A stretch of 58,339 bases of DNA from Streptomyces lateritius (GTDB taxonomy: Bacteria > Actinomycetota > Actinomycetes > Streptomycetales > Streptomycetaceae): contig NZ_BMTO01000012.1 in the NCBI RefSeq assembly GCF_014649715.1, forward strand, positions 1-58,339, read 5' to 3'. Positions 1-7,962 of the stretch are shown here, one piece after another; the first letter of the stretch is position 1, and each line of letters opens with the position of its first letter. A model generated the notes under the pieces. It saw only the letters and a program-made list of their open reading frames with translations. It had not been told where the DNA came from and did no database searches. The position numbers were made by a program, and so were the translations under genes.

Positions 1-177
1 GACGAGGCCCTGAACCGGATCACCGGCGCACAGACCCCCTCCGGCATCCCCGTCGTCATCACCGCACCCGTCGCCGAACGCCCCAAGCGCAGCGCCTCCG
101 CCCGAGGCCGGCGCCGCCCCTCTTCGGCGCCCCGGCGCGCCCCCGTACGCCAGTCCGCCTTCGACGCGGCGGCCTGA
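1..177 (+). CDS. C-terminal end of a probable DEAD/DEAH-box RNA helicase (partial)
   Basis: The window opens inside a reading frame whose last 58 codons end at TGA 175-177. The visible peptide has a short ordered part (DEALNRITGAQTPSGIPVVI) and then an Arg/Ser/Pro-rich basic tail. Basic tails of this kind are common on actinobacterial DEAD-box helicases, where they aid RNA binding. No helicase motif is inside the window, so the call rests on tail composition and on the cold-shock gene downstream, a neighbourhood often seen in Streptomyces. It could be another RNA-binding protein. Confidence 0.5.
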   Translation, partial: DEALNRITGAQTPSGIPVVITAPVAERPKRSASARGRRRPSSAPRRAPVRQSAFDAAA

Positions 178-365
178 ACCCCCTTGTGATCGGGAAGCTG
201 ACCCTCTCCGCAGGAGTCATCTTCTGACCCTGGTTCAGATGCAGCCCCGCCTGGCGAGCGTCAGGCCGATGCGCAGGACGGTGGTTGTGGTCATGAACGC
301 GGCCGGACCCGAGGCCTGTGACGCCGTGGGCGTCGAGGTGGCCTGACAGAGGGAACAGACACGAA

Positions 366-435
366 CGGACACCTGAACAGCAGTGTGGGCCCGACCGGAG
401 TGACGGTCGGGCCCACACTGCTGTTCAGGTGTCCG
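366..435. terminator. Very long perfect hairpin (32-bp stem, 6-nt loop)
   Basis: Positions 366-397 are the exact reverse complement of 404-435, with loop GAGTGA at 398-403. The stem is unusually long and has no mismatch. No T-run follows on either strand, which is normal for Streptomyces terminators. It lies 190 bp after the helicase-like stop, so a terminator is the simple reading. A recombination or protein-binding site, or a processed structured RNA, are alternatives. Confidence 0.6.
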
Positions 436-778
436 CCGCAGTGGTCGCAATGGCTGAAGTCGCCCACGGCCCACGGCCCACGCGCCGACCGCCACAGTCG
501 ACGCGCGCGACCGGCCGGCAACATGGGAAGCCCAGCGGTGTCCGGTCGCCCGGTGCCCGCCGGTGAGCGGCGCAGTCGGCGGCGCCACGGGAGCCCTACG
601 GGCCTGCGCGGCTGTGGGCACTCCGGACGCCGGACCTGAGCTTCGGGGCTGCTCCGACCATCCATGGCTACCTGTGGCGGGTTACCTCATCCCCGAGAAA
701 GCGGAAATCTGTGCTCGCTGGAGTAGACATTGAGGGGTGGTGTCGTTATGGTTTCTCTCGTAGCCGAGATCGAGCAAG

Positions 779-803
779 GCCCGGCAGAGATGAACTGCCG
801 GGC
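779..803 (+). repeat. 9-bp hairpin in the non-coding region
   Basis: GCCCGGCAG (779-787) pairs perfectly with CTGCCGGGC (795-803) around a 7-nt loop. It sits at the start of the AGT-word region and may be part of a structured leader or small RNA. Confidence 0.45.
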
Positions 804-1165
804 AGTAGTACACGCAGTTCGCAGGACGGTCCGGTGGTGGAGTTCCGAAGCCAGGATTTCGCAGGATGGTGACGGGACTGACGACCGGACCGGGTGGCCC
901 GCAGTGATCAGGGGCCGCCGTGAGCAGGGCCGCAGCGGCGCAGTGGTAGTCCAGTCGTTGTGGTTGCAGGTATCAGCAGTGCGGTAATCCGTGGTTCCTC
1001 GGTAAAGGCGTCGGCTGCGGGCGCGCGTACCGGGAAGTCCGGCGGTGGGGTTCTGAGCCAGAGCAGACGCAAGACGGGCGACGGGGCTGGCTGCCGGAGT
1101 GTGGCGCTGCGTGAGGCCACCAGTAGTTCGCAGTATCAGCAGTGCAAGCAGTACGCAGTACCCGT
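804..1165 (+). repeat. Dispersed AGT-containing short repeats
   Basis: Words such as CAGTAGT, GCAGTTCGCAG, CAGTGGTAGTCCAGT and GCAGTACGCAGTA recur here. The 12-mer TATCAGCAGTGC occurs exactly twice (971-982 and 1134-1145). The pattern is absent from the rest of the window and is lower in GC than neighbouring genes. It is not a simple tandem array. Function unknown; it may be multiple protein-binding sites or part of an RNA. Confidence 0.45.
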
Positions 1166-1385
1166 TTGGTAAGTGATTGGTCCAGAGGGAAGAACGGAGG
1201 ACTTCAGCGCCATCAGGATCGCCCGGGCGGCAGGCTTGAGCCCGGGTACCGCAGGACCTCGATAGGCAGGTGGTCTCCGGTCACGCATCCGCGATCCCCG
1301 CACACCCCGTCCTCCCCCGGGCGGGCCTGCGGAACAAATGGGCCGGCGCAGCACTAGGGCCGGCAGATGGTGTAGCAGTTCCTTC

Positions 1386-1417
1386 GGGGCCCTGGTGCCG
1401 TACGGCACCAGGGCCCC
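1386..1417. promoter_or_regulatory. 32-bp perfect palindrome before the MerR-type gene
   Basis: Positions 1386-1401 are exactly complementary to 1402-1417, giving a continuous palindrome centred on GT/AC with no spacer. It ends 25 bp before the start codon of the MerR-type gene. It may be an operator for that regulator, since MerR proteins bind palindromes, or a terminator/leader hairpin for upstream transcription. Position favours regulation of the next gene. Confidence 0.5.
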
Positions 1418-1442
1418 TCAACGCGTTCCACAGAGAGGTGAG

Positions 1443-1781
1443 ATGACAGCAGACGATTCCTTCGGCCGTCTCGACGACGACGACTACCCCGCCTACACGA
1501 TGGGCCGGGCGGCCGAGTTGCTCGGCACCACGCCCAACTTCCTCCGCGCCATCGGTGACGCCCGACTGATCACGCCGCTGCGATCGAAGGGCGGCCACCG
1601 CCGCTACTCCCGATATCAGCTGCGCATCGCGGCCCGCGCCCGGGAACTCGTCGACCAGGGCACCCCCATCGAGGCCGCCTGCCGCATCGTCATCCTCGAA
1701 GACCAGCTCGAAGAAGCCCAGCGTCTCAACGCCGAACACCGCCGCGCCGCCGGATCCCCGAACCCCCCAGCCGCGGCGTGA
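1443..1781 (+). CDS. MerR-type HTH regulator (short, no effector domain)
   Basis: The protein has 112 residues. The winged HTH covers residues 17-62, including the hallmark GGHRRYS turn at 50-56, followed by a helical segment (62-100) that could form the antiparallel dimer coil of MerR proteins. There is no C-terminal ligand domain and no cysteine cluster, so a metal-sensing role is unlikely. The ATG at 1443 was chosen because GAGAGGTGAG lies directly upstream; the longer frame runs into the palindrome. It is followed by a terminator and a cold-shock gene, so it may control that locus or itself. Its target is inferred only. Confidence 0.85.
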   Translation: MTADDSFGRLDDDDYPAYTMGRAAELLGTTPNFLRAIGDARLITPLRSKGGHRRYSRYQLRIAARARELVDQGTPIEAACRIVILEDQLEEAQRLNAEHRRAAGSPNPPAAA

Positions 1782-1790
1782 GATGAGTGT

Positions 1791-1810
1791 GCCCGCCGGT
1801 TTCGGCGGGC
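1791..1810 (+). terminator. Hairpin after the MerR-type gene
   Basis: GCCCGCCG and CGGCGGGC form an 8-bp stem with loop GTTT, starting 9 bp after the stop codon. This is the usual form of a Streptomyces factor-independent terminator without a U-run. Confidence 0.7.
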
Positions 1811-1911
1811 GCCCCACGCACGCTCCCGTACACGACGTGATCGTTCCTTGGTGACGTGGCGTGCGGACGTGTAGCGTCTGCGTCAGCTGTCGTGGTTCGG
1901 AGTTTCCCTTT

Positions 1912-1932
1912 GCCCACGCTCCCGGCGTGGGC
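1912..1932 (+). promoter_or_regulatory. Leader hairpin upstream of the cold-shock gene
   Basis: GCCCACGC (1912-1919) pairs with GCGTGGGC (1925-1932) around a 5-nt loop, about 90 bp before the cold-shock start. Cold-shock mRNAs often have long structured leaders that control translation with temperature, so this is a candidate element. It could instead be a terminator of unrelated transcription. Confidence 0.4.
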
Positions 1933-2021
1933 GTTCTGCTGTGCTGTGCCGCAGGGACCAGGGCGATCACCTCCGCCTTCCACATGAAGTGGGAGGCGTT
2001 CATCGACTGGAAGGCATGGCC

Positions 2022-2225
2022 ATGGCTACGGGAACTGTGAAGTGGTTCAACGCGGAGAAGGGTTTCGGTTTCATCGCCCAGGACGGGGGTGGCCCGGATG
2101 TCTTCGCGCACTACTCCGCGATCAACTCCTCGGGCTTCCGTGAGCTCCAGGAGGGGCAGGCCGTGACGTTCGACGTCACCCAGGGCCAGAAGGGCCCGCA
2201 GGCCGAGAACATCAACCCGGCCTGA
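2022..2225 (+). CDS. Cold-shock protein (CspA family)
   Basis: This is a 67-residue single cold-shock domain, the normal length. It carries RNP1 (KGFGFIA, residues 13-19) and RNP2 (VFAHYSA, from residue 27). Such proteins bind single-stranded RNA and DNA and act as RNA chaperones and antiterminators. The ATG at 2022 is used because GGAAGG sits 7 nt upstream; an in-frame ATG at 2016 is too close to it. The preceding leader of more than 200 bp and the helicase-like gene upstream fit an RNA-unfolding, cold-adaptation locus. Confidence 0.96.
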   Translation: MATGTVKWFNAEKGFGFIAQDGGGPDVFAHYSAINSSGFRELQEGQAVTFDVTQGQKGPQAENINPA

Positions 2226-2617
2226 CCTCTCAGGTCCTTCCCGAGGGATCGCGCACGCCGCGTCCGGTGACTGCCGCGGCCCGTGCGTCGGTGCTTTCAG
2301 CCGGACGATGAGACCGCTCTCGTGCCGGGCGTCGACAGGACGCGTCGTGGTGCACAGGATCAGGGCCGCGCGGCAATGGCCGCGCGGCCCCGATGGTCGA
2401 GGTGGATCCAGGGCGGGAGCGACCTCGGCCGGGGACTGCCTGAACTCGGTCGTTCCCGGGCGTTGCCCCGGGTTCGCCCGTTCTCCCCCTCGTACGAGCT
2501 GCCGATGGGCCGGGCTTCACGCTGCGGTCCAGGTCGCCCGCGCGCGGTTCGCCGGCGCGCGGTTCGTCGACGACCAGGGTTGCTCGAAAGGTGCGGGAGC
2601 CCCCTACACGCTAGTGC
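2226..2617. other. 392-bp intergenic region with a strong hairpin
   Basis: No frame is convincing. A 12-bp perfect stem (2363-2374 with 2379-2390, loop AATG) stands midway between the cold-shock gene and the oppositely oriented AraC-type gene. It is well placed to act as a bidirectional terminator for the converging transcripts. Nothing else stands out. Confidence 0.6.
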
Positions 2618-3484
2618 TCAGAGCGCTGTCCGTTCCACGGGGATCCACAGCTCCGCGTCCGCCCGTGTCCCGTCCTGCGACAGCCGGGTCCGCAGGATCT
2701 CGGGCCCCGGCCGGCTCTGGTAGGGATTGGACGGGAACCACTGCGTGAACACGTCCCGCCACAGGTGCTGGAGCGTCTGCGGAAACGGCCCAGAGCTCTC
2801 GAAGACGGCCCATGTCCCGGCCGAGACGGTGAGCGCGTCCATGTCCTCGGGCACCGCGGCGCGGGTCACCACGCCGTGGTAGTAGTCGAGTTCGGTCCCC
2901 TCGGCGCGAGTGGCGTCCAGATCGTCACTCACCGAGATGATCCCCTCCGGCTCCTGATCGGACAGACTCTCGATGCGCTGCAGCGTCTCCCGGCCGATCT
3001 CCCGGATGAAGGTGGCAATGGCCGGGTTCACCCCCTCATGCACGAGCGGGACACGCGCCTTCCTGCCGACCACACGGAACTCGTCCTTCTCCACGACCTT
3101 GTACCGCATGCTGCTACTCCCTTCGACGACGAGGCGGAAGGACATCCGTGGCTGGGACCGCAGGCTCGCACCGGTCCGCCTGACCTCGCCGGGACCGACG
3201 CCGTGCATGGCGCGGAACGCACGCGCGAACGCCTCGCCCGACGTGTAGCCGTAACGCACCGCGACCTCCAGCAGCGTCCGCTCCCCGCCCAGCACCTCGG
3301 CACCCGCGACCGTCAGCCGCCTGCGCCGGATGTACTCCGACAGCGGAATCCCCGCCAACGCGGAGAACAGCCGCCGGAAGTGGTACTCCGACGTCACCGC
3401 GATCCGCGCCAGGTCCGCCACCTCGATCCGCTGATCGAGGTGGGACTCGATGTGCTCCATGGCCTGGTTCAGCCGCTCCAGCAC
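2618..3484 (-). CDS. AraC-family regulator with GyrI-like ligand domain
   Basis: The protein has 288 residues. An N-terminal AraC/XylS DNA-binding domain has two HTH units (about 22-41 and 71-93), with the family pattern VRYGYTSGEAFARAFRAMHG at the second. From about residue 125 (MRYKVVEKDEFRVVGRKARV) it becomes a GyrI-like small-molecule-binding domain, as in Rob, SoxS-like fusions and BmrR-type multidrug sensors. It is likely an activator responding to hydrophobic or toxic compounds. The GTG start has AGGAGG upstream. No dependent transporter is adjacent, so its target is unknown. Confidence 0.92.
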   Translation of the reverse strand: MLERLNQAMEHIESHLDQRIEVADLARIAVTSEYHFRRLFSALAGIPLSEYIRRRRLTVAGAEVLGGERTLLEVAVRYGYTSGEAFARAFRAMHGVGPGEVRRTGASLRSQPRMSFRLVVEGSSSMRYKVVEKDEFRVVGRKARVPLVHEGVNPAIATFIREIGRETLQRIESLSDQEPEGIISVSDDLDATRAEGTELDYYHGVVTRAAVPEDMDALTVSAGTWAVFESSGPFPQTLQHLWRDVFTQWFPSNPYQSRPGPEILRTRLSQDGTRADAELWIPVERTAL

Positions 3485-3769
3485 CCCGGCCTCCTTCCCT
3501 TTCCATCACTCACGTTAGGAAGGACCCGCCCTGCCGGACCCGACATCCTGTGCCCGGTCCGGTCGGGTACGCCAGGCCTCCGCCGGCCCACGCCCACCAC
3601 AGCCGCACCCACCACAAGGAGGGACAGGGGCGCCGTGGTCACATTCCACACCCTGTGCTCCAGGGGGCGGACCACGTGGGGGCGAACCGCCCATGCCCGG
3701 CGACGTGGCCCTGGGGGGCGGGACCGGTCTCACCTCATGCTGTCGGAGCGAGGTCTCTAGCATGATCAC

Positions 3770-4600
3770 ATGGTTGCCAGTGACGCCCCGGAGCCCGAGG
3801 GGGAACGCGAAGCCGTGTCCCGCGATGCCGCTGAAGTCGAATGTGGTCACGTCACCTCGGTGCGTGGAGAACGCCCCGAAGACGGGCTGCCCTGCGGATC
3901 ACGAGATGACGACGCAGGCGAGAAGCCTCACTCGGTCGCTGCGGTGGTGGAGCGGGTGGCCGACCTGGCCGAACCGATCAAGCCGCGGTTGCGTGGCTGG
4001 CTCCATGCCGGGATGGTCCCTGCCGCACTGATCGCAGGCGTCGTACTCATCTGCCTGGCTCGTACTCCGCAGGCGGTCCTGGCCTGCGCGGTGTATTCGG
4101 TCACCGCCTGGCTGTTGTTCGCAACGAGCGCCGTCTACCACCGCGGCACCTGGGGGCCGCTCGGCGAGGCCATTCTGCGACGCCTCGACCATGCCAACAT
4201 CTTTCTGATCATCGCCGGCACCTGCACCCCCCTGGCCGTACTCCTCCTCCCGGCGGATCAGCGGCCCCTGCTGCTGTGGATCGTGTGGGTGGGCGCGTTG
4301 GTCGGCATCGCGTTCCGGGTTCTGTGGGTCGGAGCTCCGCGCTGGCTGTACACCCCGTGCTACCTGGCCCTGGGGTGGGCGCCCGTGCGCTACCTGCCCG
4401 ACTTCCTGCACGCCGGCGGAGCAGCCGTACTCATCCTGATCGTGGCCGGTGGTCTCCTCTACAGTGCGGGCGCGGTGGTCTACGCCCTCCAGCGGCCCGA
4501 CCCCTCACCCCGCTGGTTCGGCTTCCACGAGGTCTTCCACGCGCTGACCGTGGCCGCTTTCACCGCGCACTACACCGCCATCTCCCTGGCCACCTACTGA
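3770..4600 (+). CDS. TrhA / hemolysin III family membrane protein (PAQR superfamily)
   Basis: About seven transmembrane helices follow a hydrophilic N-terminal segment of some 75 residues. PAQR signatures are present: WLHAG before helix 1, SAVYH after helix 2, DHANIF, and the C-terminal HEVFHALTVAAF, supplying the Ser, His, Asp and paired His of the metal site. The family includes bacterial TrhA proteins linked to membrane homeostasis; haemolysis is a historic name. The N-terminal extension is longer than usual (276 against roughly 220 residues), so the true start may be internal, for example GTG 3815. Function here is by family only. Confidence 0.88.
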   Translation: MVASDAPEPEGEREAVSRDAAEVECGHVTSVRGERPEDGLPCGSRDDDAGEKPHSVAAVVERVADLAEPIKPRLRGWLHAGMVPAALIAGVVLICLARTPQAVLACAVYSVTAWLLFATSAVYHRGTWGPLGEAILRRLDHANIFLIIAGTCTPLAVLLLPADQRPLLLWIVWVGALVGIAFRVLWVGAPRWLYTPCYLALGWAPVRYLPDFLHAGGAAVLILIVAGGLLYSAGAVVYALQRPDPSPRWFGFHEVFHALTVAAFTAHYTAISLATY

Positions 4601-4669
4601 CCTGCTCGGCCTGCGCCTGCGGGCGCGGCCGGGGGGCGGCAGAAGCGCGCTACCGGAGCAGTCCTCGCG

Positions 4670-5986
4670 TCATCGCCCGGGAGTGGTCCGCCCCGTCCGC
4701 GACGGTGCGGAGGCGTCGGCGAGGTCGGCGCCGGTGTCGGCGTCCCGCTGGGAGTGGCCGGTGCCGTGCCAGTCCAGGCACATGACGGTCGCATCATCCT
4801 GCAGGTGGCCGTCGTTGGCATCGACGATCGCCGCGATGAGGGTGCGGGCGGCCTCGCGGGGATGCAGCGCGCGGGTGCGTACGATCAGGTCGGACAGATC
4901 GAGGCTGGTGGCGTTGCGCTCCAGCATGCCGTCGGTCAGCATCACCAACCGGTCGCCCGGCCGCAGGTCCAGCGACTGGACCCGGTAGGTGTGAGGGACA
5001 TGGAAGCCGAACGGCATGTCGACCTTCGGAGTGATCTCCCGCACCTGTCCGTTCCGCATCCGCAGCGGCCAGGGGTGTCCGGCGTTGATGAACTCGCTCT
5101 TCCCGTCGATCAGGCTGATGCGCAGGAGTTGGCCGGTGACGTAGCCGTGGCGGCCGTGCTCGCGCATGGCCTGGTCGGCCTGGCGGGCCTGTTCGGCGAG
5201 GTCGGCACCGGCCCGCCGTGCCCGGCGCAGGGCGCCCACCAGGAGGGTGGCCAGCAGCGCCGCGTCGACGTCGTGCCCCATGGCGTCGGTGACGGAGAGC
5301 TGGACCGTGTCCCGGTCGATAACGTAGTCGAAGGTGTCACCCCCGACGTGGTCGGCCGGCTCCAGCGCCCCGGCGACCGCGAACTGCGCCGCCTCGCACG
5401 CCAGCGACGCCGGGAGCAACCGGTGCTGGATCTCCGCGGCCAGGCTCAGCGGGGTGGTACGGCGGCCCCACTGGTACACGTCGGTGAAGGACCGGTTCGC
5501 GATGACGATGTACGCCAGGGCGTGCGCGGTCTCGCCGATCTCGCGCATCACCTCCGCGTCCGGCGCCGCGGGCAGGAACAGTTCAAGGAGCCCGATCGCG
5601 TCCCCGCGGTTGGTCACCGGGGCGACGATCCGCACCAGCGTGCCCTCGCCCTTGTCCTCCACGCTCGGCCGCTGGGTGCGGATCACGTCGTCGTACAGGG
5701 TGCCACGCAGCGTGATGCGCCGGGCGGGTTCATCGGTCTTGACGCTGCCCGCCGACCCCAGCCGTACGACCGAGCCGCCGGTGAAGTCGGTGATGAGGAA
5801 CGACACCGACGCGGCCCCGAGGTGCTCCTTGAGCATGCGTGCGACGACGTCGAGCGACTCCACGGGCGCCGAGGTCTCCGCCGCGGCCAGCGTCCCCGCC
5901 AAGGTCATCGCTGTGCCCCGGCCACCCCCGTCCCCGGGAGTACGAGTGGCCGGCTCACCCTCCCCGTCGGGCTCGCATACGGTCAC
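4670..5986 (-). CDS. GAF-PP2C (SpoIIE-type) serine phosphatase
   Basis: The protein has 438 residues. A GAF-like sensor domain covers about 35-180, followed by an SpoIIE/RsbU-type PP2C domain (about 205-415) with VGGDTFDYV, DAMGHDVDAALL, NAGHPWPLRM and GDRLVMLTDGMLE carrying the metal-binding Asp residues. Such enzymes dephosphorylate anti-anti-sigma factors in partner-switching stress control. The GTG at 5986 was chosen because AGGAGT lies 4 nt upstream; the frame stays open further but its codon use there is poor. No anti-sigma or anti-anti-sigma gene is adjacent. The input sensed by the GAF domain is unknown. Confidence 0.9.
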   Translation of the reverse strand: MTVCEPDGEGEPATRTPGDGGGRGTAMTLAGTLAAAETSAPVESLDVVARMLKEHLGAASVSFLITDFTGGSVVRLGSAGSVKTDEPARRITLRGTLYDDVIRTQRPSVEDKGEGTLVRIVAPVTNRGDAIGLLELFLPAAPDAEVMREIGETAHALAYIVIANRSFTDVYQWGRRTTPLSLAAEIQHRLLPASLACEAAQFAVAGALEPADHVGGDTFDYVIDRDTVQLSVTDAMGHDVDAALLATLLVGALRRARRAGADLAEQARQADQAMREHGRHGYVTGQLLRISLIDGKSEFINAGHPWPLRMRNGQVREITPKVDMPFGFHVPHTYRVQSLDLRPGDRLVMLTDGMLERNATSLDLSDLIVRTRALHPREAARTLIAAIVDANDGHLQDDATVMCLDWHGTGHSQRDADTGADLADASAPSRTGRTTPGR

Positions 5987-6469
5987 GGTGACTCCTCGCT
6001 GCTCGCTGGTGCTCAGGACTACGGCCCGGCGTACGCGAGGGGCCGGCGCCAAGCCCGGTGCCGGGCAGATGTCATTGCACCACAGAGCCCCTGAACGGAT
6101 ACGCCTGTCGGCCAACCGCGCGTCGAACCGCCCGGCCCCGGCGCCTTGCGGAACGCCCGGCTCTCGCAGCCGCCCGGCCACCGACTTCGCCACAGCCTGT
6201 CCGTTCGATTCACGGAGCGGCTGATGGTCACGGCGGCAGCGCGCGACGAGTCGGTGGCGCGGCGCAGGCTCTGTTCGCATCTCGCCTGATCGGTCCGCTG
6301 CGATGTCTGAACCCCATGGCTTTGGCCAAGGCTTCGGCCGTCAACATCAAGCACCGCGGGGCGCCGCACCGACCGCACGTGAGCTGCGCCGTGCGGGTGA
6401 AGGACGCCGACGGCCCCCCAGCGGTGACCTCCGCTCAAGGAGCGGAGGTCACCGCCGCCGTGGGGGATG
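5987..6469. other. 483-bp intergenic region
   Basis: This is the presumed promoter region of the phosphatase, read leftward, and the 3' region of the aspartase operon. Apart from the terminator at 6421-6455 I see no gene, repeat or clear operator. Confidence 0.6.
6421..6455 (-). terminator. Terminator of the aspartase transcript
   Basis: A perfect 15-bp stem (6421-6435 with 6441-6455) with loop CAAGG begins 14 bp beyond the aspartase stop codon. Length and position make it a strong terminator. Confidence 0.85.
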
Positions 6470-7873
6470 TCAGGCCGGCGCGGAGCCCGTCAGGCGTTCC
6501 GGGGTGAGGAGTTCGGCGATGCGGGCGGCCGGAAGGAGGCCCTTTTCGAGGGTGAGTTCGGCGACGCCGCGGCCTGTGCGGAGGGCTTCCTGGGCGATGG
6601 CGGTGGCGGCGGTGTAGCCGATGTGCGGGTTGAGGGCCGTCGCGAGGCCGATGGAGTTCTCCACGGCCGCGCGCAGGGCCTCGGTGTTGGCCGTGATGCC
6701 GACGACGCAGCGGTCGGCGAGGGTGAGGCAGGCCGCCCGCAGGGAGGTGATGCTCTTCGCCAGGGAGTGCAGGATGACCGGCTCGAAGGCGTTGAGCTGG
6801 AGCTGGCCGCCCTCCGCCGCCATGGTGATCGTGATGTCGTTGCCGATCACCTCGAAGGCGACCTGGTTCACGACCTCGGGGATCACCGGGTTGACCTTGC
6901 CGGGCATGATGCTCGAACCCGCCTGTACGGCCGGGAGGTTGATCTCGTTGAGGCCCGCGCGAGGGCCCGAGGAGAGCAGTCGCAGGTCGTTGCAGGTCTT
7001 GGAGAGCTTGACCGCCAGGCGCTTCAGGACGCCGGAGAGCTGGACGAACGCGCCACAGTCCTGGGTCGCCTCCACCAGGTTCGCGGAGGTCACCAGAGGC
7101 ATGCCGGTGATCTCGGCGAGGTGGCGGCGGGCCGTCTCCGCGTAACCGGCCGGAGCGTTGAGGCCCGTACCGATCGCCGTGGCACCCAGGTTGATCTCGT
7201 GGATCAGCTCGACGGCCTCGCCCAGGCGGTTGCGGTCCTCGTCCAGCATCACCGCGTACGTGGAGAACTCCTGGCCCAGCGTCATGGGCACCGCGTCCTG
7301 GAGCTGGGTGCGCCCCATCTTCAGGACGTCGCGGAACTCGACGGCCTTCGCCGCGAACGCGTCCTGGAGCACGGCCGTCGCCCGGAGCAGTCCGTGGACG
7401 GCCGTGATCGCTGCGATGCGGACGGCCGTCGGATAGACGTCGTTGGTGGACTGGCTGAGGTTGACGTCCTCGTTCGGGTGAAGGTACTGGTACTCGCCCT
7501 TGGCGTGGCCGAGGAGTTCCAGGGCGCGGTTGGCCACGACCTCGTTGGCGTTCATGTTCGTCGACGTACCGGCGCCGCCCTGGATGACGTCGACCACGAA
7601 CTGGTCGTGCAGGCAGCCCGCGCGGATCTCCCGGCACGCCGCCACGATGGCCGACGCCTTCTCCGGGGCCAGCAGACCGAGCTCCTCGTTCGCCAGGGCC
7701 GCCGCCTCCTTGACGGCGGCCAGTGCGTCGATCAGCTGCGGGTACACGGAGATCGGGGTGCCCGTGATCGGGAAGTTCTCCATGGCGCGCAGGGAGTGGA
7801 TGCCCCAGTACGCGTCGGCCGGCACCTCCCGCTCTCCGAGGAGGTCGTGCTCACGGCGGGAGGCGGTCTTCAT
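6470..7873 (-). CDS. aspA: Aspartate ammonia-lyase (aspartase)
   Basis: The enzyme converts L-aspartate to fumarate and ammonia. The 467-residue length is standard. The fumarase/aspartase superfamily signature GSSIMPGKVNP carries the mobile catalytic serine loop, and the conserved GGAGTSTNMNANEV and STNDVYPTA blocks are present. GTSTNMNANEV and AFEPVILH resemble aspartases more than class II fumarases. It lies downstream of an asparaginase on the same strand (89-bp gap), so the pair can take asparagine to fumarate, like the ansAB arrangement of Bacillus. Confidence 0.93.
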   Translation of the reverse strand: MKTASRREHDLLGEREVPADAYWGIHSLRAMENFPITGTPISVYPQLIDALAAVKEAAALANEELGLLAPEKASAIVAACREIRAGCLHDQFVVDVIQGGAGTSTNMNANEVVANRALELLGHAKGEYQYLHPNEDVNLSQSTNDVYPTAVRIAAITAVHGLLRATAVLQDAFAAKAVEFRDVLKMGRTQLQDAVPMTLGQEFSTYAVMLDEDRNRLGEAVELIHEINLGATAIGTGLNAPAGYAETARRHLAEITGMPLVTSANLVEATQDCGAFVQLSGVLKRLAVKLSKTCNDLRLLSSGPRAGLNEINLPAVQAGSSIMPGKVNPVIPEVVNQVAFEVIGNDITITMAAEGGQLQLNAFEPVILHSLAKSITSLRAACLTLADRCVVGITANTEALRAAVENSIGLATALNPHIGYTAATAIAQEALRTGRGVAELTLEKGLLPAARIAELLTPERLTGSAPA

Positions 7874-7896
7874 GAAGGTGGGCCTTCTGGAGGTGC

Positions 7897-7951
7897 GGGT
7901 GGGGAAGGGGAGATGGGGGTGAGGAGACGGGGGTGATGGGGAAGGCGGGGG
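7897..7951 (+). other. G-run tract (potential G-quadruplex) between asparaginase and aspartase
   Basis: The + strand has seven runs of three to five G separated by 1-9 nt; the first four (7897-7919) have loops of 1, 2 and 4 nt and fit a classical quadruplex pattern. The transcript of the operon would carry the C-rich complement. It fills most of the 89-bp intergenic gap. Confidence 0.5.
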
Positions 7952-7962
7952 TTACGGCGCGG

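Larger units (their letters stand above)
178..1442. other. 1.27 kb region without a convincing gene
   Basis: No frame here shows the strong third-position GC preference of the neighbouring genes. The best candidate, an ATG frame at 748-987, uses many A/T-ending codons and resembles nothing I know. The region does hold structure: a 32-bp-stem hairpin (366-435), a 9-bp hairpin (779-803), repeated AGT-containing words (804-1165) and a 32-bp perfect palindrome just before the MerR-type gene. It is probably a 3' end, a long 5' leader and/or an unannotated RNA. Confidence 0.6.

Noticed and set aside
748..987. ATG frame of 79 codons in the non-coding region
   Set aside because: Weak third-position GC, no ribosome site and no family likeness; overlaps the hairpin at 779-803 and the AGT words.
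2283..2748. Plus-strand frames after the cold-shock gene
   Set aside because: They run into the antisense of the AraC-type gene and include the terminator hairpin; codon use is not gene-like.
5987..6280. N-terminal extension of the PP2C frame to 6280
   Set aside because: Arg-rich translation without domain; the GTG at 5986 has a proper ribosome site.
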